DNA of 64,000 nt from Bacteroides eggerthii. GTDB lineage: Bacteria; Bacteroidota; Bacteroidia; Bacteroidales; Bacteroidaceae. The notes beneath the pieces were generated by a model. It worked only from the letters and a program-made list of their open reading frames with translations, did no database searches and was not told the DNA's origin. The position numbers and the translations under genes are program-made. This document shows, in pieces, positions 42,736-53,338 of this stretch. Position 1 is the first letter of the stretch. Every line of letters begins with the position of its first letter. The DNA lies in the NCBI RefSeq assembly GCF_025146565.1, contig NZ_CP102258.1, forward strand, positions 806,001 through 870,000. The letters are read 5' to 3'.

Positions 42736-44079
42736 ATGAGTGTAGAGCAACAATATATAGACCTTTTCTCCCAAACGGAAGCGATGATATGCCGTCACAG
42801 CGCCGAAGTGCTGAATGCTCCGCGTGCCGCTGCATTTGCCGACTTCGAACGGCTTGGTTTTCCAACCCGTAAGGTAGAGAAATATAAATATACCGATGTC
42901 AGTAAGTTCTTTGAACCTGATTACGGGCTGAACCTGAACCGCTTGGACATACCCGTCAATCCTTATGAGGTATTTAAGTGCGATGTGCCGAATATGAGCA
43001 CTTCCCTTTACTTTGTGGTGAACGATGCTTTCTATAACAAGGCATTGCCTAAGTCGCATTTGCCCGAAGGCGTCATCTTCGGAAGTCTGAAGGAGATGGC
43101 CGACCGGCATCCGGAACTGGTGAGGAAGTATTACGGCAAGTTGGCAGATACATCCAAAGATGGGGTAACGGCTTTCAATACTGCCTTTGCGCAAGACGGT
43201 GTATTGCTGTATGTTCCCAAGAATGTAGTGGTGGAGAAGCCTATTCAGTTAGTGAACATTCTGCGTGCCGACGTCAATTTCATGGTGAACCGTCGTGTGC
43301 TTGTCATTTTGGAAGAGGGTGCACAAGCCCGTCTTCTGGCGTGCGACCATGCAATGGATAGCGTGAACTTTCTTGCAACGCAGGTGATAGAGGTGTTTGT
43401 TGGTGAAAATGCCACTTTCGACTTCTATGAACTGGAAGAAACGCATACCAGTACAGTACGTATCAGTGCCTTGTATGTCAAGCAAGAAGCCAACAGCAAT
43501 GTTCTGCTGAATGGAATGACCCTGCACAACGGTACCACCCGCAACACAACCGAGGTTACGCTTGCCGGCGAGGGAGCCGAACTGAACCTTTGCGGTATGG
43601 CGATTGCAGATAAGAACCAGCATGTGGACAACAACACTACAATAGACCACGCTGTGCCCAACTGCACCAGTAACGAGTTGTTTAAGTATGTGCTCGATGA
43701 CCAGTCAGTCGGTGCTTTTGCCGGTTTGGTGCTGGTACGTCCCGATGCACAACATACGAGCTCACAACAGACGAACCGCAACCTTTGCGCTACGTGCGAA
43801 GCGCACATGTATACCCAACCTCAGCTGGAGATTTATGCCGATGATGTGAAGTGTAGCCATGGCGCTACGGTGGGGCAGCTTGACGAAAGTGCTCTGTTCT
43901 ATATGCAGCAACGCGGCATCTCCATGCGCGAGGCCCGTTTGCTGTTGATGTTTGCCTTCGTCAATGAGGTGATTGATACCATCCGTCTGGATGCTTTGAA
44001 AGATCGCCTGCATCTGCTGGTAGAGAAGCGTTTCCGCGGTGAGCTGAACAAGTGTCAGGGATGCGCGATATGTAAATAA
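42736..44079 (+). CDS. sufD: Fe-S cluster assembly protein SufD
   Basis: A 447-residue partner of SufB. N-terminal helical part, then the beta-helix with VLVILEEGAQARLLACDH, YTQPQLEIYADDVKCSHGAT and a C-terminal QRGISMREARLLLMFAF. The tail CQGCAICK contains three Cys residues. Confidence 0.96.
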   Translation: MSVEQQYIDLFSQTEAMICRHSAEVLNAPRAAAFADFERLGFPTRKVEKYKYTDVSKFFEPDYGLNLNRLDIPVNPYEVFKCDVPNMSTSLYFVVNDAFYNKALPKSHLPEGVIFGSLKEMADRHPELVRKYYGKLADTSKDGVTAFNTAFAQDGVLLYVPKNVVVEKPIQLVNILRADVNFMVNRRVLVILEEGAQARLLACDHAMDSVNFLATQVIEVFVGENATFDFYELEETHTSTVRISALYVKQEANSNVLLNGMTLHNGTTRNTTEVTLAGEGAELNLCGMAIADKNQHVDNNTTIDHAVPNCTSNELFKYVLDDQSVGAFAGLVLVRPDAQHTSSQQTNRNLCATCEAHMYTQPQLEIYADDVKCSHGATVGQLDESALFYMQQRGISMREARLLLMFAFVNEVIDTIRLDALKDRLHLLVEKRFRGELNKCQGCAICK

Positions 44080-44117
44080 TGAAGCTTTCTTCATTGTTCA
44101 TTCATAATTTAAAAGAT

Positions 44118-45329
44118 ATGGACCTTCAAAAGATAAGAGCTGATTTCCCGATACTTTCTCGTGAAGTATATGGTAAGCCGTTGGTTTATTTTGATAACGG
44201 TGCGACCACACAGAAACCCCGTCAGGTGGTAGATGCCATTACGGACGAGTACTATTCGGTCAATGCCAATGTGCATCGCGGTGTGCATTTTCTTTCGCAA
44301 CAGGCTACGGAGCTGCACGAGGCATCTCGTGAGACGGTGCGGAAGTTTATCAATGCCCGTAGCACGAATGAAATAGTCTTTACCCGCGGTACGACGGAAA
44401 GTATCAACCTGCTTGTATCCAGTTTCGGCGATGAATTTATGCAAGAGGGGGATGAGGTGATTCTTTCCGTCATGGAGCATCACAGCAATATCGTTCCCTG
44501 GCAGTTGCTGGCTGCTAAAAAAGGCATCACCATTAAGGTCATTCCGATGAATGACAAGGGGGAGCTTCTGCAGGATGAATACAAGCAACTGTTTTCCGAA
44601 CGTACAAAGATTGTCAGCGTGGCCCATGTCTCCAATGTGCTGGGTACGGTGAATCCTGTCAGGGAAATGATACGCTATGCCCACGGGCAGGGCGTTCCCG
44701 TACTTGTAGACGGTGCCCAGTCCATTCCGCACATGCCGGTGGATGTACAGGATTTGGACGCCGACTTCTACGTCTTTTCCGGTCATAAGGTATACGGCCC
44801 TACCGGTGTGGGTGTGCTCTATGGTAAGGAAGAATGGCTTGAGAAAATACCTCCCTATCAAGGTGGCGGTGAAATGATACAACACGTATCGTTTGAACAG
44901 ACCACTTTCAACGAGCTTCCTTTCAAGTTTGAAGCCGGTACCCCCGATTATATCGGTACCACCGGACTTGCCAAAGCGCTGGATTATGTTTCGGCTATTG
45001 GCATGGAGAATATCGCTACCCACGAGCATGAACTGACGGCGTATGCCATGCACCGCCTGAAAGAGATTCCCGGCATGCGGATTTTCGGTGAAGCGGAAGA
45101 TAAAGGCAGTGTCATTTCTTTCCTTGTAGGCGATATTCATCATTTCGACATGGGGACGCTGCTCGACCGCCTCGGCATTGCCGTACGTACGGGACATCAT
45201 TGTGCGCAGCCGTTGATGCAGCGCCTTGGCATTGAAGGTACGGTGCGCGCTTCATTCGGCTTGTATAATACGAAAGAGGAAATAGACGTGTTGGTGGCAG
45301 GCATAGAGCGTGTCAGCAAGATGTTTTGA
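44118..45329 (+). CDS. sufS: Cysteine desulfurase SufS
   Basis: Takes sulfur from cysteine for Fe-S assembly. The 403-residue PLP enzyme has the cofactor Lys in FSGHKVYGPTG and the persulfide Cys in RTGHHCAQPLM, typical of group II desulfurases. ATG 44118 (MDLQKIRADFPIL) is preferred over the open frame back to 44079. Last clear gene of the Suf operon. Confidence 0.97.
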   Translation: MDLQKIRADFPILSREVYGKPLVYFDNGATTQKPRQVVDAITDEYYSVNANVHRGVHFLSQQATELHEASRETVRKFINARSTNEIVFTRGTTESINLLVSSFGDEFMQEGDEVILSVMEHHSNIVPWQLLAAKKGITIKVIPMNDKGELLQDEYKQLFSERTKIVSVAHVSNVLGTVNPVREMIRYAHGQGVPVLVDGAQSIPHMPVDVQDLDADFYVFSGHKVYGPTGVGVLYGKEEWLEKIPPYQGGGEMIQHVSFEQTTFNELPFKFEAGTPDYIGTTGLAKALDYVSAIGMENIATHEHELTAYAMHRLKEIPGMRIFGEAEDKGSVISFLVGDIHHFDMGTLLDRLGIAVRTGHHCAQPLMQRLGIEGTVRASFGLYNTKEEIDVLVAGIERVSKMF

Positions 45330-45350
45330 AGAACTTAAAAATAGAGAATT

Positions 45351-45671
45351 ATGTTAGTAACAACAACTTCCGTCATTGAGGGTGGCCGCATCACCCGTTA
45401 TTTTGGTATCGTCAGCGGTGAGACTATTATCGGTGCCAATGTTTTTCGTGATTTCTTTGCCAGCATCCGCGATGTAGTGGGCGGGCGCAGCGGTTCGTAC
45501 GAGGAGGTGCTCCGCGAGGCAAAGGATACTGCTCTTCGCGAGATGCAGGAACAGGCGCGTATGTTGGGAGCCAATGCTGTGATAGGGGTGGATCTTGATT
45601 ACGAAACGGTAGGCGGCAGCGGCAGTATGCTGATGGTGACTGCTTGCGGTACTGCCGTAACAATAGAATAA
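45351..45671 (+). CDS. YbjQ/UPF0145 family protein
   Basis: A 106-residue small protein with [39 protein letters not shown] and [20 protein letters not shown], the full YbjQ signature. Family proteins form pentamers and have been called heavy-metal-binding, without firm evidence. It follows sufS by 21 bp and ends at a strong terminator, so it is likely in the Suf transcript. Confidence 0.92.
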   Translation: MLVTTTSVIEGGRITRYFGIVSGETIIGANVFRDFFASIRDVVGGRSGSYEEVLREAKDTALREMQEQARMLGANAVIGVDLDYETVGGSGSMLMVTACGTAVTIE

Positions 45672-45673
45672 AG

Positions 45674-45719
45674 AAAACACATGAGGGCATTGGAGTTTCG
45701 ATGCCCTCATGTGTTTTTT
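45674..45719 (+). terminator. Strong intrinsic terminator of the Suf operon
   Basis: A perfect 17-bp stem (AAAACACATGAGGGCAT, 45674-45690; inverse at 45701-45717) with a 10-nt loop ends in a run of six T. Confidence 0.93.
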
Positions 45720-45813
45720 CATGCCTTGGCATAAATTCGGTTAATCGTTTGCTTATTTCATTTCAAATCAATACATTTAGGCTTTCGTTCAACCTTTTAA
45801 TACGATTTATGCT

Positions 45814-48015
45814 ATGGACCAATTGCTTTTCTGGCTGGTTCCAGCCGCTTCCGTTCTGGCACTTTGCTTTGCCTGGTATTTCCACCGTCAGATGATGAAA
45901 GAGAGTGAGGGAACTCCTCAAATGGTCAAGATTGCCGCAGCAGTGCGCAAAGGCGCCATGTCCTATCTTCGCCAGCAATATAAGATTGTGGGTTGGGTGT
46001 TTCTGGGGCTGGTGATTCTGTTTTCTGTTATGGCTTATGGTTTCGGAGTGCAGAACTCTTGGGTGCCGATAGCTTTCCTCACAGGCGGTTTCTTCTCCGG
46101 CCTTTCCGGCTTTCTTGGCATGAAAACGGCCACGTATGCTTCGGCGCGTACGGCGAATGCTGCACGCAACTCATTGAATTCCGGTCTGCGTATTGCTTTC
46201 CGCAGTGGTGCGGTGATGGGGCTCGTTGTGGTCGGGCTTGGCCTGCTCGATATTTCTTTCTGGTATTTGTTGCTCAACGCGGTAATTCCGGTGGATGTGA
46301 TGACACCCACCCATAAACTCTGTATTATCACTACCACAATGCTCACGTTCGGTATGGGGGCTTCCACTCAAGCGCTGTTTGCGCGTGTGGGTGGCGGTAT
46401 CTATACGAAAGCTGCCGATGTAGGCGCCGATCTTGTGGGTAAGGTGGAGGCAGGTATTCCGGAAGACGATCCGCGCAATCCTGCAACCATTGCCGATAAT
46501 GTGGGCGATAATGTGGGCGATGTTGCCGGTATGGGCGCCGACCTTTACGAGAGCTATTGCGGCTCTATCCTTGCCACAGCGGCCCTCGGTGCTGCTGCCT
46601 TCATCCATTCGGGAGACACGCTGATGCAGTTCAAAGCGGTTATAGCTCCGATGCTGATTGCGGCTGTGGGAATCATTCTCTCCATTATAGGTATCTTTTC
46701 GGTGCGCACCAAAGAGGATGCCAAAATGAAAGACTTATTGAATTCGCTTGCTTTCGGCACGAATTTGAGTTCGGTACTGATAGTCGTTGCCACTTTCCTT
46801 GTTCTTTGGCTGTTGAAGCTGGACAACTGGATGTGGATTTCCTGCTCGGTGGTTGTAGGCCTGATAGTAGGTATCGTTATCGGACGTTCTACGGAATATT
46901 ATACTTCCCAGTCCTATCGCCCTACTCAGAAGCTGAGTGAAAGCGGTAAGACGGGGCCGGCCACTGTCATCATCTCCGGTATCGGTTTGGGCATGCTTTC
47001 CACTGCTATTCCGGTCATTGCCGTAGTTGTAGGCATTATAGCCTCTTATCTTTTTGCTGCCGGTTTTGATTTTTCCAATGTAGGCTTGGGGCTCTACGGC
47101 ATCGGTATAGCTGCCGTAGGTATGCTCTCCACTTTGGGCATTACGTTGGCTACGGATGCTTATGGACCTATTGCCGACAATGCCGGTGGCAATGCCGAAA
47201 TGTCCGGTCTGGGCGAGGAAGTGCGCAAGCGTACCGATGCGCTCGATTCTCTGGGTAATACAACAGCCGCTACGGGTAAGGGTTTCGCCATCGGCTCTGC
47301 CGCGTTGACGGGACTTGCCCTGCTTGCGTCCTACATAGAAGAGATTCGCATCGGACTGACGCGTTTGGGTGCTACCGACATTTCTGTGGGCGGTGAGACG
47401 GTATCGGTGCAGGATGCCACCTTCTTCGATTTCATGCACCATTATGATGTAACGCTGATGAATCCGAAAGTGCTTTCGGGAATGTTTCTTGGCAGTATGA
47501 TGGCTTTCTTGTTCTGTGGCCTGACAATGAATGCCGTAGGTCGTGCCGCTGCGCACATGGTGGATGAAGTGCGCCGCCAGTTCCGCGAAATAAAAGGTAT
47601 CCTTACCGGTGAGACGGAGCCTGATTATGAACGTTGTGTGGCCATTTCCACAAAAGGCGCGCAACGCGAAATGGTGGTTCCGTCATTGATAGCAATCATC
47701 GCTCCTATCCTGACCGGACTGATCTTCGGTGTGCCCGGTGTGCTGGGATTGCTTATTGGCGGACTTAGCAGCGGATTCGTGCTTGCTATCTTTATGGCGA
47801 ACGCCGGTGGTGCGTGGGATAATGCCAAGAAATACGTAGAGGAAGGAAATTTCGGCGGAAAAGGCAGTGAGGTGCATAAAGCTACCGTTGTGGGGGATAC
47901 GGTAGGCGACCCGTTTAAAGATACTTCCGGTCCGAGCCTTAACATTCTTATCAAACTGATGAGCATGGTGGCTATCGTAATGGCAGGTCTTACTGTTGCT
48001 TGGAGCGTGTTCTAA
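45814..48015 (+). CDS. hppA: Membrane-bound pyrophosphatase, K+-dependent type
   Basis: Pumps H+ and/or Na+ across the inner membrane using pyrophosphate. The 733-residue protein has about 16 membrane segments and the catalytic [20 protein letters not shown], then [23 protein letters not shown] carries Ala where K+-independent enzymes have Lys, so it should need K+. Related Bacteroides enzymes are reported to transport Na+ and H+ together, and the ion here is not settled by inspection. Confidence 0.96.
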   Translation: MDQLLFWLVPAASVLALCFAWYFHRQMMKESEGTPQMVKIAAAVRKGAMSYLRQQYKIVGWVFLGLVILFSVMAYGFGVQNSWVPIAFLTGGFFSGLSGFLGMKTATYASARTANAARNSLNSGLRIAFRSGAVMGLVVVGLGLLDISFWYLLLNAVIPVDVMTPTHKLCIITTTMLTFGMGASTQALFARVGGGIYTKAADVGADLVGKVEAGIPEDDPRNPATIADNVGDNVGDVAGMGADLYESYCGSILATAALGAAAFIHSGDTLMQFKAVIAPMLIAAVGIILSIIGIFSVRTKEDAKMKDLLNSLAFGTNLSSVLIVVATFLVLWLLKLDNWMWISCSVVVGLIVGIVIGRSTEYYTSQSYRPTQKLSESGKTGPATVIISGIGLGMLSTAIPVIAVVVGIIASYLFAAGFDFSNVGLGLYGIGIAAVGMLSTLGITLATDAYGPIADNAGGNAEMSGLGEEVRKRTDALDSLGNTTAATGKGFAIGSAALTGLALLASYIEEIRIGLTRLGATDISVGGETVSVQDATFFDFMHHYDVTLMNPKVLSGMFLGSMMAFLFCGLTMNAVGRAAAHMVDEVRRQFREIKGILTGETEPDYERCVAISTKGAQREMVVPSLIAIIAPILTGLIFGVPGVLGLLIGGLSSGFVLAIFMANAGGAWDNAKKYVEEGNFGGKGSEVHKATVVGDTVGDPFKDTSGPSLNILIKLMSMVAIVMAGLTVAWSVF

Positions 48016-48029
48016 ACCTACAATATTCG

Positions 48030-48150
48030 TCTTGTAAGACGAAATTATTCATCCTATGGGACGGATTTATTCCTCCCATGGGATGATTTTTTTTATCTCA
48101 TGAGACGAATATATTTGTTCTGTGGGACGGATCTGCTTCCGATAGGAAGC
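48030..48150. repeat. Degenerate ~22-bp repeats between hppA and lysO
   Basis: Five or six diverged copies of a unit like ATGGGACGGATTTATTC, for example TCCTATGGGACGGATTTATT, CCCATGGGATGATTTTTTT, CTCATGAGACGAATATATT and CTGTGGGACGGATCTG. They fill the gap between two convergent genes. The period resembles the clusters at 3318 and 26336, although the sequence differs. Confidence 0.65.
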
Positions 48151-48166
48151 CTTATCCGCTCCCGGC

Positions 48167-48772
48167 TTATATCGAACAAAACAAGGTTACCAAGAACGGT
48201 ACGCTGAAGTCGACCACAAATCCGTGGAATATGGAGACTACGACGAATTGCTGTCCGGCGGTACGGGTGATTATCGGGAGTGTGGTGTCCATTGTCGTAG
48301 CTCCCCCCGCCGAGATGGGAGCTAAATTACCGAACCAGCGCACCAGCAACGGTGCAGCCAATAAGGTGAGTATCTCGCGGCTGATATTGGCAAGCAGTGC
48401 AATGGTTCCCAGTTCGGCTCCTTTGTATTCGGTGATGAAGATGCTGGAGAGTGAATAATATCCGAAGCCCGAACCTACTGCCAGGCAATCGGTCAGCGAG
48501 CGGTGAGTCAGGATGAGGCTGACTGCTGCTGAACCTGCCAGTGTGCCCAGTATCGTCATGATGGGCAGGAAAACCAGTCGCGGATTGAGCGAACGGAAGT
48601 TCTTCAATGTTTGCGGGTCATTGCCCACACTTAATCCCACGCTGAACATCAGTGCACAAAGAGCGTAGAAGCTGATCCGGCTGTCCATGACTATGTCAAT
48701 GGGTATCAGATGGGAAACTCCGCAAAGCGTACCCAGCACGAAGAAACCGATTATGATAAGACTGCCTTTCAT
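48167..48772 (-). CDS. LysO family transporter, C-terminal half
   Basis: A 201-residue protein with about five membrane segments, resembling the C-terminal two thirds of the lysine exporter LysO (YbjE, DUF340). SISFYALCALMFSVGLSVGN-like and GFGYYSLSSIFITEYKGAELGT stretches support this. Its start overlaps the stop of the N-terminal half (ATGA at 48769-48772). The partner subunit would be needed for a full exporter. Confidence 0.85.
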   Translation of the reverse strand: MKGSLIIIGFFVLGTLCGVSHLIPIDIVMDSRISFYALCALMFSVGLSVGNDPQTLKNFRSLNPRLVFLPIMTILGTLAGSAAVSLILTHRSLTDCLAVGSGFGYYSLSSIFITEYKGAELGTIALLANISREILTLLAAPLLVRWFGNLAPISAGGATTMDTTLPIITRTAGQQFVVVSIFHGFVVDFSVPFLVTLFCSI

Positions 48773-49047
48773 GCCGCTTCTCCTTTCTTCTTATATAAAG
48801 CCTTCCATAATGCCCAGGCAGCAATGACACTTCCCAAAGTTCCGCCCAAGGTCAGTATGATTGCTTCAATCCCTATGGTGTGCAGCCCTTTGATGATTTG
48901 TTCGTTTCCGCCTACTTCAACTCCGAGAATGAAAAGCAGCACCCAGATCAGTACGGTAATGACATTGTGGATTCTGCACAAATTCTTTCTTCGTAAGAGA
49001 TAGCCCAGCAACATTCCTGTGAGCATCAGTCCGATAATTATAAACAT
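48769..49047 (-). CDS. LysO family transporter, N-terminal half
   Basis: A 92-residue protein with about three membrane segments (MFIIIGLMLTGMLLGYLLRR, VLIWVLLFILGVEVGGN, LTLGGTLGSVIAAWALW), matching the start of LysO. The ATG at 49047 is used because a -7 box (TATCTTTG, 49079-49072) covers the alternative start at 49074. The coupled split into two frames seems to be a stable gene structure, as both frames are intact and no homopolymer lies at the joint. Confidence 0.82.
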   Translation of the reverse strand: MFIIIGLMLTGMLLGYLLRRKNLCRIHNVITVLIWVLLFILGVEVGGNEQIIKGLHTIGIEAIILTLGGTLGSVIAAWALWKALYKKKGEAA

Positions 49048-49071
49048 GTCTGTTGTCTTTTTATTTGCCGG

Positions 49072-49079
49072 CAAAGATA
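49072..49079 (-). promoter_or_regulatory. Candidate -7 box of the lysO pair
   Basis: Minus-strand TATCTTTG, 24 nt before the ATG at 49047. Confidence 0.5.
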
Positions 49080-49128
49080 ATCATATTATTTATTCTCTTT
49101 AAAACTCCCGTTTACTTATGAAAAGATT

Positions 49129-49136
49129 TATCTTTG
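49129..49136 (+). promoter_or_regulatory. Candidate -7 box of rnhB
   Basis: TATCTTTG lies 21 nt before the ATG at 49158. It is divergent from the lysO box 50 bp away. Confidence 0.5.
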
Positions 49137-49157
49137 TGTGCTCTAATGTAGTGATAT

Positions 49158-49757
49158 ATGCTGTTACCTTATTTGAACAAAGAACTGATAGAAGCCGGTT
49201 GTGACGAAGCCGGGCGTGGCTGCCTTGCGGGAGCTGTTTATGCTGCCGCCGTTATCTTGCCCAAAGACTTCAAGAACGAATTGCTGAACGACTCCAAACA
49301 ACTTACCGAAAAGCAACGGTATGCCCTGCGTGAAGTTATAGAAAAAGAGGCTTTGGCGTGGGCGGTGGGAGTTGTCTCTCCGGAGGAAATTGATAAGATA
49401 AACATCCTGAACGCCTCTTTTCTCGCCATGCATCGTGCTGTCGACCGGTTGCAGTTGCGTCCGCAGCATCTGCTCATCGACGGAAACCGCTTTAAGAAAT
49501 ACCGGGAACTGCCGCATACGACCGTTGTAAAAGGTGATGGCAAATATCTTTCCATTGCGGCTGCCTCCATTCTTGCCAAGACCTATCGCGATGATTATAT
49601 GAACCGGCTGCATGAAGAATACCCTTATTACGACTGGAATCATAATAAGGGCTATCCCACGAAAAAACATCGGGCGGCGATTGCTGAACGGGGAACTTCC
49701 CCCTATCATCGCATGACCTTTAACCTGCTGGGCGACGGGCAGTTGGAACTGTTTTAG
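49158..49757 (+). CDS. rnhB: Ribonuclease HII
   Basis: Removes ribonucleotides from DNA. The 199-residue enzyme has [20 protein letters not shown] with the catalytic Asp-Glu pair, LLIDGNRF and [14 protein letters not shown]. It is the second RNase H in the window, beside rnhA at 26544. Its end overlaps corA tail to tail by 4 bp. Confidence 0.96.
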   Translation: MLLPYLNKELIEAGCDEAGRGCLAGAVYAAAVILPKDFKNELLNDSKQLTEKQRYALREVIEKEALAWAVGVVSPEEIDKINILNASFLAMHRAVDRLQLRPQHLLIDGNRFKKYRELPHTTVVKGDGKYLSIAAASILAKTYRDDYMNRLHEEYPYYDWNHNKGYPTKKHRAAIAERGTSPYHRMTFNLLGDGQLELF

Positions 49758-50680
49758 AACCACTTAATCTTTCTGAACCATATAAAGGTCACCGCCGATA
49801 AGATTGCCGATAGCAAAATAATGAATACGAACGCATGTGGAAAACCGTCTAAATGTATATCCACATTCATCCCGTAGAAGCTGGCTATCAATGTGGGTAT
49901 CATCAGCGTGATGGAGAGGCTCGTCATGCGTTTCATGATTGCGTTCACGTTATTGGATATGATGGAAGCGAAAGCATCCATTGTTCCGGTGAGGATGTCG
50001 CTGTAAATATTCACAGTGTTGTAAGCCTGTTTCAGTTCGATGACCACGTCCTCCAGCAGTTCCAGATCAAGATAGTCCGTATCCTGAAAGATGTTCTTCA
50101 GCCGTCCTATCATGACTTCGTTGCCGCGGATGGAAGTGTTGAAGTACACCAGCGTCTTTTGCAGCTTCATTAATTGAAGAAGGTCTTCATTACGGATACT
50201 CTTTTCCAGTTCTTTTTCGGCGGTGGTTACGTCGTTGTTGATTTGTTTCAGATATTTCAGGAACCATACGGCAGAGGAATATATGATTCGCAGAATCAGC
50301 GTCAGCTTATTGTTGACGGCAATGCCTTTGCGGCGGGTGTGCTGTATGAAGTCCGGTATCAGTTCGGTGTGGTGATAGCATACGGAAACGATGATATCAT
50401 TGTTCGTAATGATGCCTATGGGCACTGTGATGAACGGAATTCCATGCTGGCTGCTTTGCATCGGGATACGAAGTATGGTCAGCAGCCAGTTGCCTTCCGT
50501 CTCCGTACGCGGGCGTTCGTCCGTATCGGCTATGTCTTCAAGGAATGATTCGGGAACTTTCAACTCTTGGGTAAGGAACTGGAAATCGCTGTCGTCCGGA
50601 CATTCCACGTTTACCCAGCAGTTGGGTTTCCACTCGTTTTTTTCTACGAAGCCGTTTTCGCTGTAGAGATACTTTCTCAT
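49754..50680 (-). CDS. corA: CorA-family divalent metal ion transporter
   Basis: A 308-residue inner-membrane Mg2+/Co2+ channel subunit. A large cytoplasmic N-terminal domain is followed by two C-terminal helices with the signature YGMNV and the short loop DIHLDGF. The start at 50680 ([11 protein letters not shown]) is preferred over 50725, since the upstream residues are basic and not family-like. Convergent overlap of 4 bp with rnhB. Confidence 0.93.
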   Translation of the reverse strand: MRKYLYSENGFVEKNEWKPNCWVNVECPDDSDFQFLTQELKVPESFLEDIADTDERPRTETEGNWLLTILRIPMQSSQHGIPFITVPIGIITNNDIIVSVCYHHTELIPDFIQHTRRKGIAVNNKLTLILRIIYSSAVWFLKYLKQINNDVTTAEKELEKSIRNEDLLQLMKLQKTLVYFNTSIRGNEVMIGRLKNIFQDTDYLDLELLEDVVIELKQAYNTVNIYSDILTGTMDAFASIISNNVNAIMKRMTSLSITLMIPTLIASFYGMNVDIHLDGFPHAFVFIILLSAILSAVTFIWFRKIKWF

Positions 50681-51034
50681 TTTTTTGCCTCCTTTCTTTA
50701 GTCCGAACAGAGGCATTGCCGCCAACGTCTCCGTTCGCTTTAATTGTAAACACTATTGCACGTTCGTGGGTTTGAATCGTCCATCATTTCAGTTGATTTT
50801 ATTTAAAAACAGTGCAAAAGTATGAAAATCAAAGCTGAATCCATACTTTTGCGCACTTTTTTTCGGATTTCTTGTTATTAACAGAAACAGGTTGATTGGT
50901 GCAAATGTTATTTTTACTTTTTGAAGTGACATAGTTTGACCGCTATTTTGTACCTTTGCAACCGGAAAACAGATTGCAAATCAGCAGTCTTTTTTCGCAG
51001 GAAAGAGATTGTACAATTAAAATCAATGAATATT
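50681..51034. other. Intergenic region upstream of gpmI
   Basis: 354 bp between divergent corA and gpmI. TACCTTTG at 50951-50958 is a likely -7 box for gpmI, giving a leader of about 75 nt. An open frame runs from 50936 into gpmI but would begin before this box. Nothing else is recognisable. Confidence 0.5.
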
Positions 51035-52549
51035 ATGAGCAAGAAAGCCCTTTTAATGATTCTTGATGGCTGGGGTATCGGCGATCAAGGTAAAGATGAT
51101 GTGATTTTCAACACACCGACTCCCTACTGGGATAGTTTGCTGGCTGCTTATCCGCACTCAGAGTTGCAGGCAAGCGGTGAGAATGTCGGTTTGCCCGACG
51201 GGCAGATGGGTAACTCGGAAGTAGGCCACCTCAATATCGGTGCGGGACGTATCGTATATCAGGATCTGGTGAAGATTAACCGCGCCTGTGCCGACGGAAG
51301 TATCTTGAAGAACAAGGAAATCGTTTCTGCTTTCTCGTACGCTAAGGAACATGGAAAGAACATCCACTTCATGGGACTGACCAGTAACGGCGGTGTGCAC
51401 AGCTCTTTCGATCATCTGTTCAAGCTTTGCGATATTTCAAAGGAATATGGCATCGAGAATACATTCATCCATTGCTTCATGGACGGCCGCGATACCGACC
51501 CGAAGAGCGGTAAGGGCTTCATCGAGCAACTGACGGCACATTGCCGGAAGTCTGCCGGTAAGATTGCTTCCATCGTAGGCCGTTTCTACGCTATGGATCG
51601 TGACAAACGTTGGGAACGTGTGAAAGTTGCTTATGACCTGCTGGTAAACGGTGAAGGCAAGGTGGCTTCCGACATGGTTCAGGCTATGCAGGAGTCTTAC
51701 GACGAAGGTGTAACCGATGAGTTCATCAAGCCGATTGTAAACGCCGATTGCGACGGTACGATCAAGGAAGGTGATGTGGTTATTTTCTTCAACTACCGCA
51801 ACGACCGCGCCAAGGAATTGACTATCGTCCTGACTCAGCAGGATATGCCGGAGCAGGGCATGCACACTATTCCTAACTTGCAATACTATTGCATGACTCC
51901 GTATGACGCTTCTTTCAAGGGAGTACATATACTTTTCGATAAGGAGAATGTGCAGAATACATTGGGCGAATACTTGGCTGCCAACGGTAAGACGCAGCTT
52001 CATATTGCTGAAACGGAGAAGTATGCTCACGTGACATTCTTCTTCAACGGTGGTCGTGAAACTCCGTACGATGCGGAAGAGCGCATCCTCGTTCCGTCTC
52101 CGAAAGTTGCCACATACGACCTGAAGCCTGAAATGAGCGCTTACGAAGTGAAAGACAAGCTGGTTGAGGCTATCAACACCAAGAAATTCGATTTCATCGT
52201 GGTGAACTATGCCAACGGTGATATGGTAGGTCACACCGGTATCTACGAAGCCATTGAGAAAGCCGTAAAAGCTATCGACGAATGTGTGAAAGATACGGTT
52301 GAAGCTGCCAAAGCCAATGATTATGAAGTAATCATCATTGCCGACCATGGTAATGCCGACCACGCCCTGAACGAGGACGGCACGCCGAATACGGCTCACT
52401 CCTTGAATCCCGTTCCGTTTGTTTATGTAACGGAAAATAAGGATGCTAAGGTGGAGAACGGTGTATTGGCGGATGTCGCTCCTTCCATTCTGCATATCTT
52501 GGGCATGAAGCAACCGGCTGAAATGACTGGTAAGGATTTGATAAAGTAA
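51035..52549 (+). CDS. gpmI: 2,3-bisphosphoglycerate-independent phosphoglycerate mutase
   Basis: Interconverts 3- and 2-phosphoglycerate in glycolysis using two Mn2+. The 504-residue protein opens with [14 protein letters not shown]. The phospho-Ser nucleophile is in [16 protein letters not shown], metal and substrate sites include [11 protein letters not shown], and [11 protein letters not shown] is the C-terminal metal motif. ATG 51035 is used, and ATG 51026 three codons earlier is possible. Confidence 0.97.
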   Translation: MSKKALLMILDGWGIGDQGKDDVIFNTPTPYWDSLLAAYPHSELQASGENVGLPDGQMGNSEVGHLNIGAGRIVYQDLVKINRACADGSILKNKEIVSAFSYAKEHGKNIHFMGLTSNGGVHSSFDHLFKLCDISKEYGIENTFIHCFMDGRDTDPKSGKGFIEQLTAHCRKSAGKIASIVGRFYAMDRDKRWERVKVAYDLLVNGEGKVASDMVQAMQESYDEGVTDEFIKPIVNADCDGTIKEGDVVIFFNYRNDRAKELTIVLTQQDMPEQGMHTIPNLQYYCMTPYDASFKGVHILFDKENVQNTLGEYLAANGKTQLHIAETEKYAHVTFFFNGGRETPYDAEERILVPSPKVATYDLKPEMSAYEVKDKLVEAINTKKFDFIVVNYANGDMVGHTGIYEAIEKAVKAIDECVKDTVEAAKANDYEVIIIADHGNADHALNEDGTPNTAHSLNPVPFVYVTENKDAKVENGVLADVAPSILHILGMKQPAEMTGKDLIK

Positions 52550-52626
52550 GTATTATTAGCATATTGAGGGGCGTGGGTTATTAACTAATCCACGCCTTTT
52601 TGCTCTTTTACACATTTAAGATAGTT

Positions 52627-53208
52627 ATGATACAGATAGACGACGTGGTGGTAAGCCTGGACGTGCTGCGTGAGAAGTTTCTTTGCAATCTGGAGGCTTG
52701 CAAGGGAGAATGTTGCATTGAGGGAGATGCCGGCGCCCCGGTGGAATTTGAGGAGATAGAGAAGCTGGAGGAGGTGCTCCCTGTGATTTGGGATGAGCTC
52801 TCTGCTGAAGCGCGGGCTGTGATAGAGGCGCAGGGTGTGGTGTACACAGACGAAGAAGGCGATCTGGTGACGTCCATTGTTAATAATAAGGATTGTGTGT
52901 TCACTTGTTATGACGAGAAAGGTTGTTGCTATTGCGCCATTGAGAAGGCTTTTCGTGAGGGTAAGACAGACTTTTATAAACCGGTCTCCTGTCATCTTTA
53001 TCCCATACGGATAGGCGATTACGGGCCTTATAAGGCAGTGAACTATCATCGTTGGGATGTCTGCAAGGCGGCTGTGCTATTGGGACGGAAAGAGGATGTT
53101 CCTGTATATAAGTTCTTGAAGGAGCCGCTGATACGTAAATTCGGCGAAGAATGGTATGCTGAGCTGGAATTGGCGGCGGGGGAGATGAAAAAACAAGGAA
53201 TGTTATAA
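52627..53208 (+). CDS. DUF3109 family Cys-rich protein
   Basis: A 193-residue cytoplasmic protein with about ten Cys residues, including CNLEACKGECC near the N-terminus, CVFTCYDEKGCCYCAIEKA in the middle, and KPVSCHLYPIR and WDVCKAA later. The pattern fits DUF3109, related to YkgJ-type zinc or iron-cluster proteins. The function is unknown. The gene lies 77 bp after gpmI and ends at a hairpin. Confidence 0.85.
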   Translation: MIQIDDVVVSLDVLREKFLCNLEACKGECCIEGDAGAPVEFEEIEKLEEVLPVIWDELSAEARAVIEAQGVVYTDEEGDLVTSIVNNKDCVFTCYDEKGCCYCAIEKAFREGKTDFYKPVSCHLYPIRIGDYGPYKAVNYHRWDVCKAAVLLGRKEDVPVYKFLKEPLIRKFGEEWYAELELAAGEMKKQGML

Positions 53209-53213
53209 GAGAA

Positions 53214-53253
53214 AAGCTCCGGTCAACAGGTATTTCCTGTCCGTCCGGAGCTT
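53214..53253 (+). terminator. Hairpin terminator after the DUF3109 gene
   Basis: AAGCTCCGG (53214-53222) pairs with CCGGAGCTT (53245-53253), and an inner ACAGG/CCTGT stem extends it. It starts 6 nt after the stop. Confidence 0.7.
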
Positions 53254-53300
53254 CTTCGTTGTAAGATGTGAGGTTGGTTAATAAAAACGTTATTCAATGA

Positions 53301-53329
53301 TTAATCATTAACCAAACGCTAATGATTAA
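53301..53329 (-). terminator. AT-rich hairpin after gyrB
   Basis: TTAATCATTA and TAATGATTAA form a perfect 10-bp stem with a 9-nt loop, 10 nt past the gyrB stop. On the minus strand a T-run follows some 15 nt later. Being A/T only, it is a weak terminator candidate. Confidence 0.4.
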
Positions 53330-53338
53330 TCACTGTTC

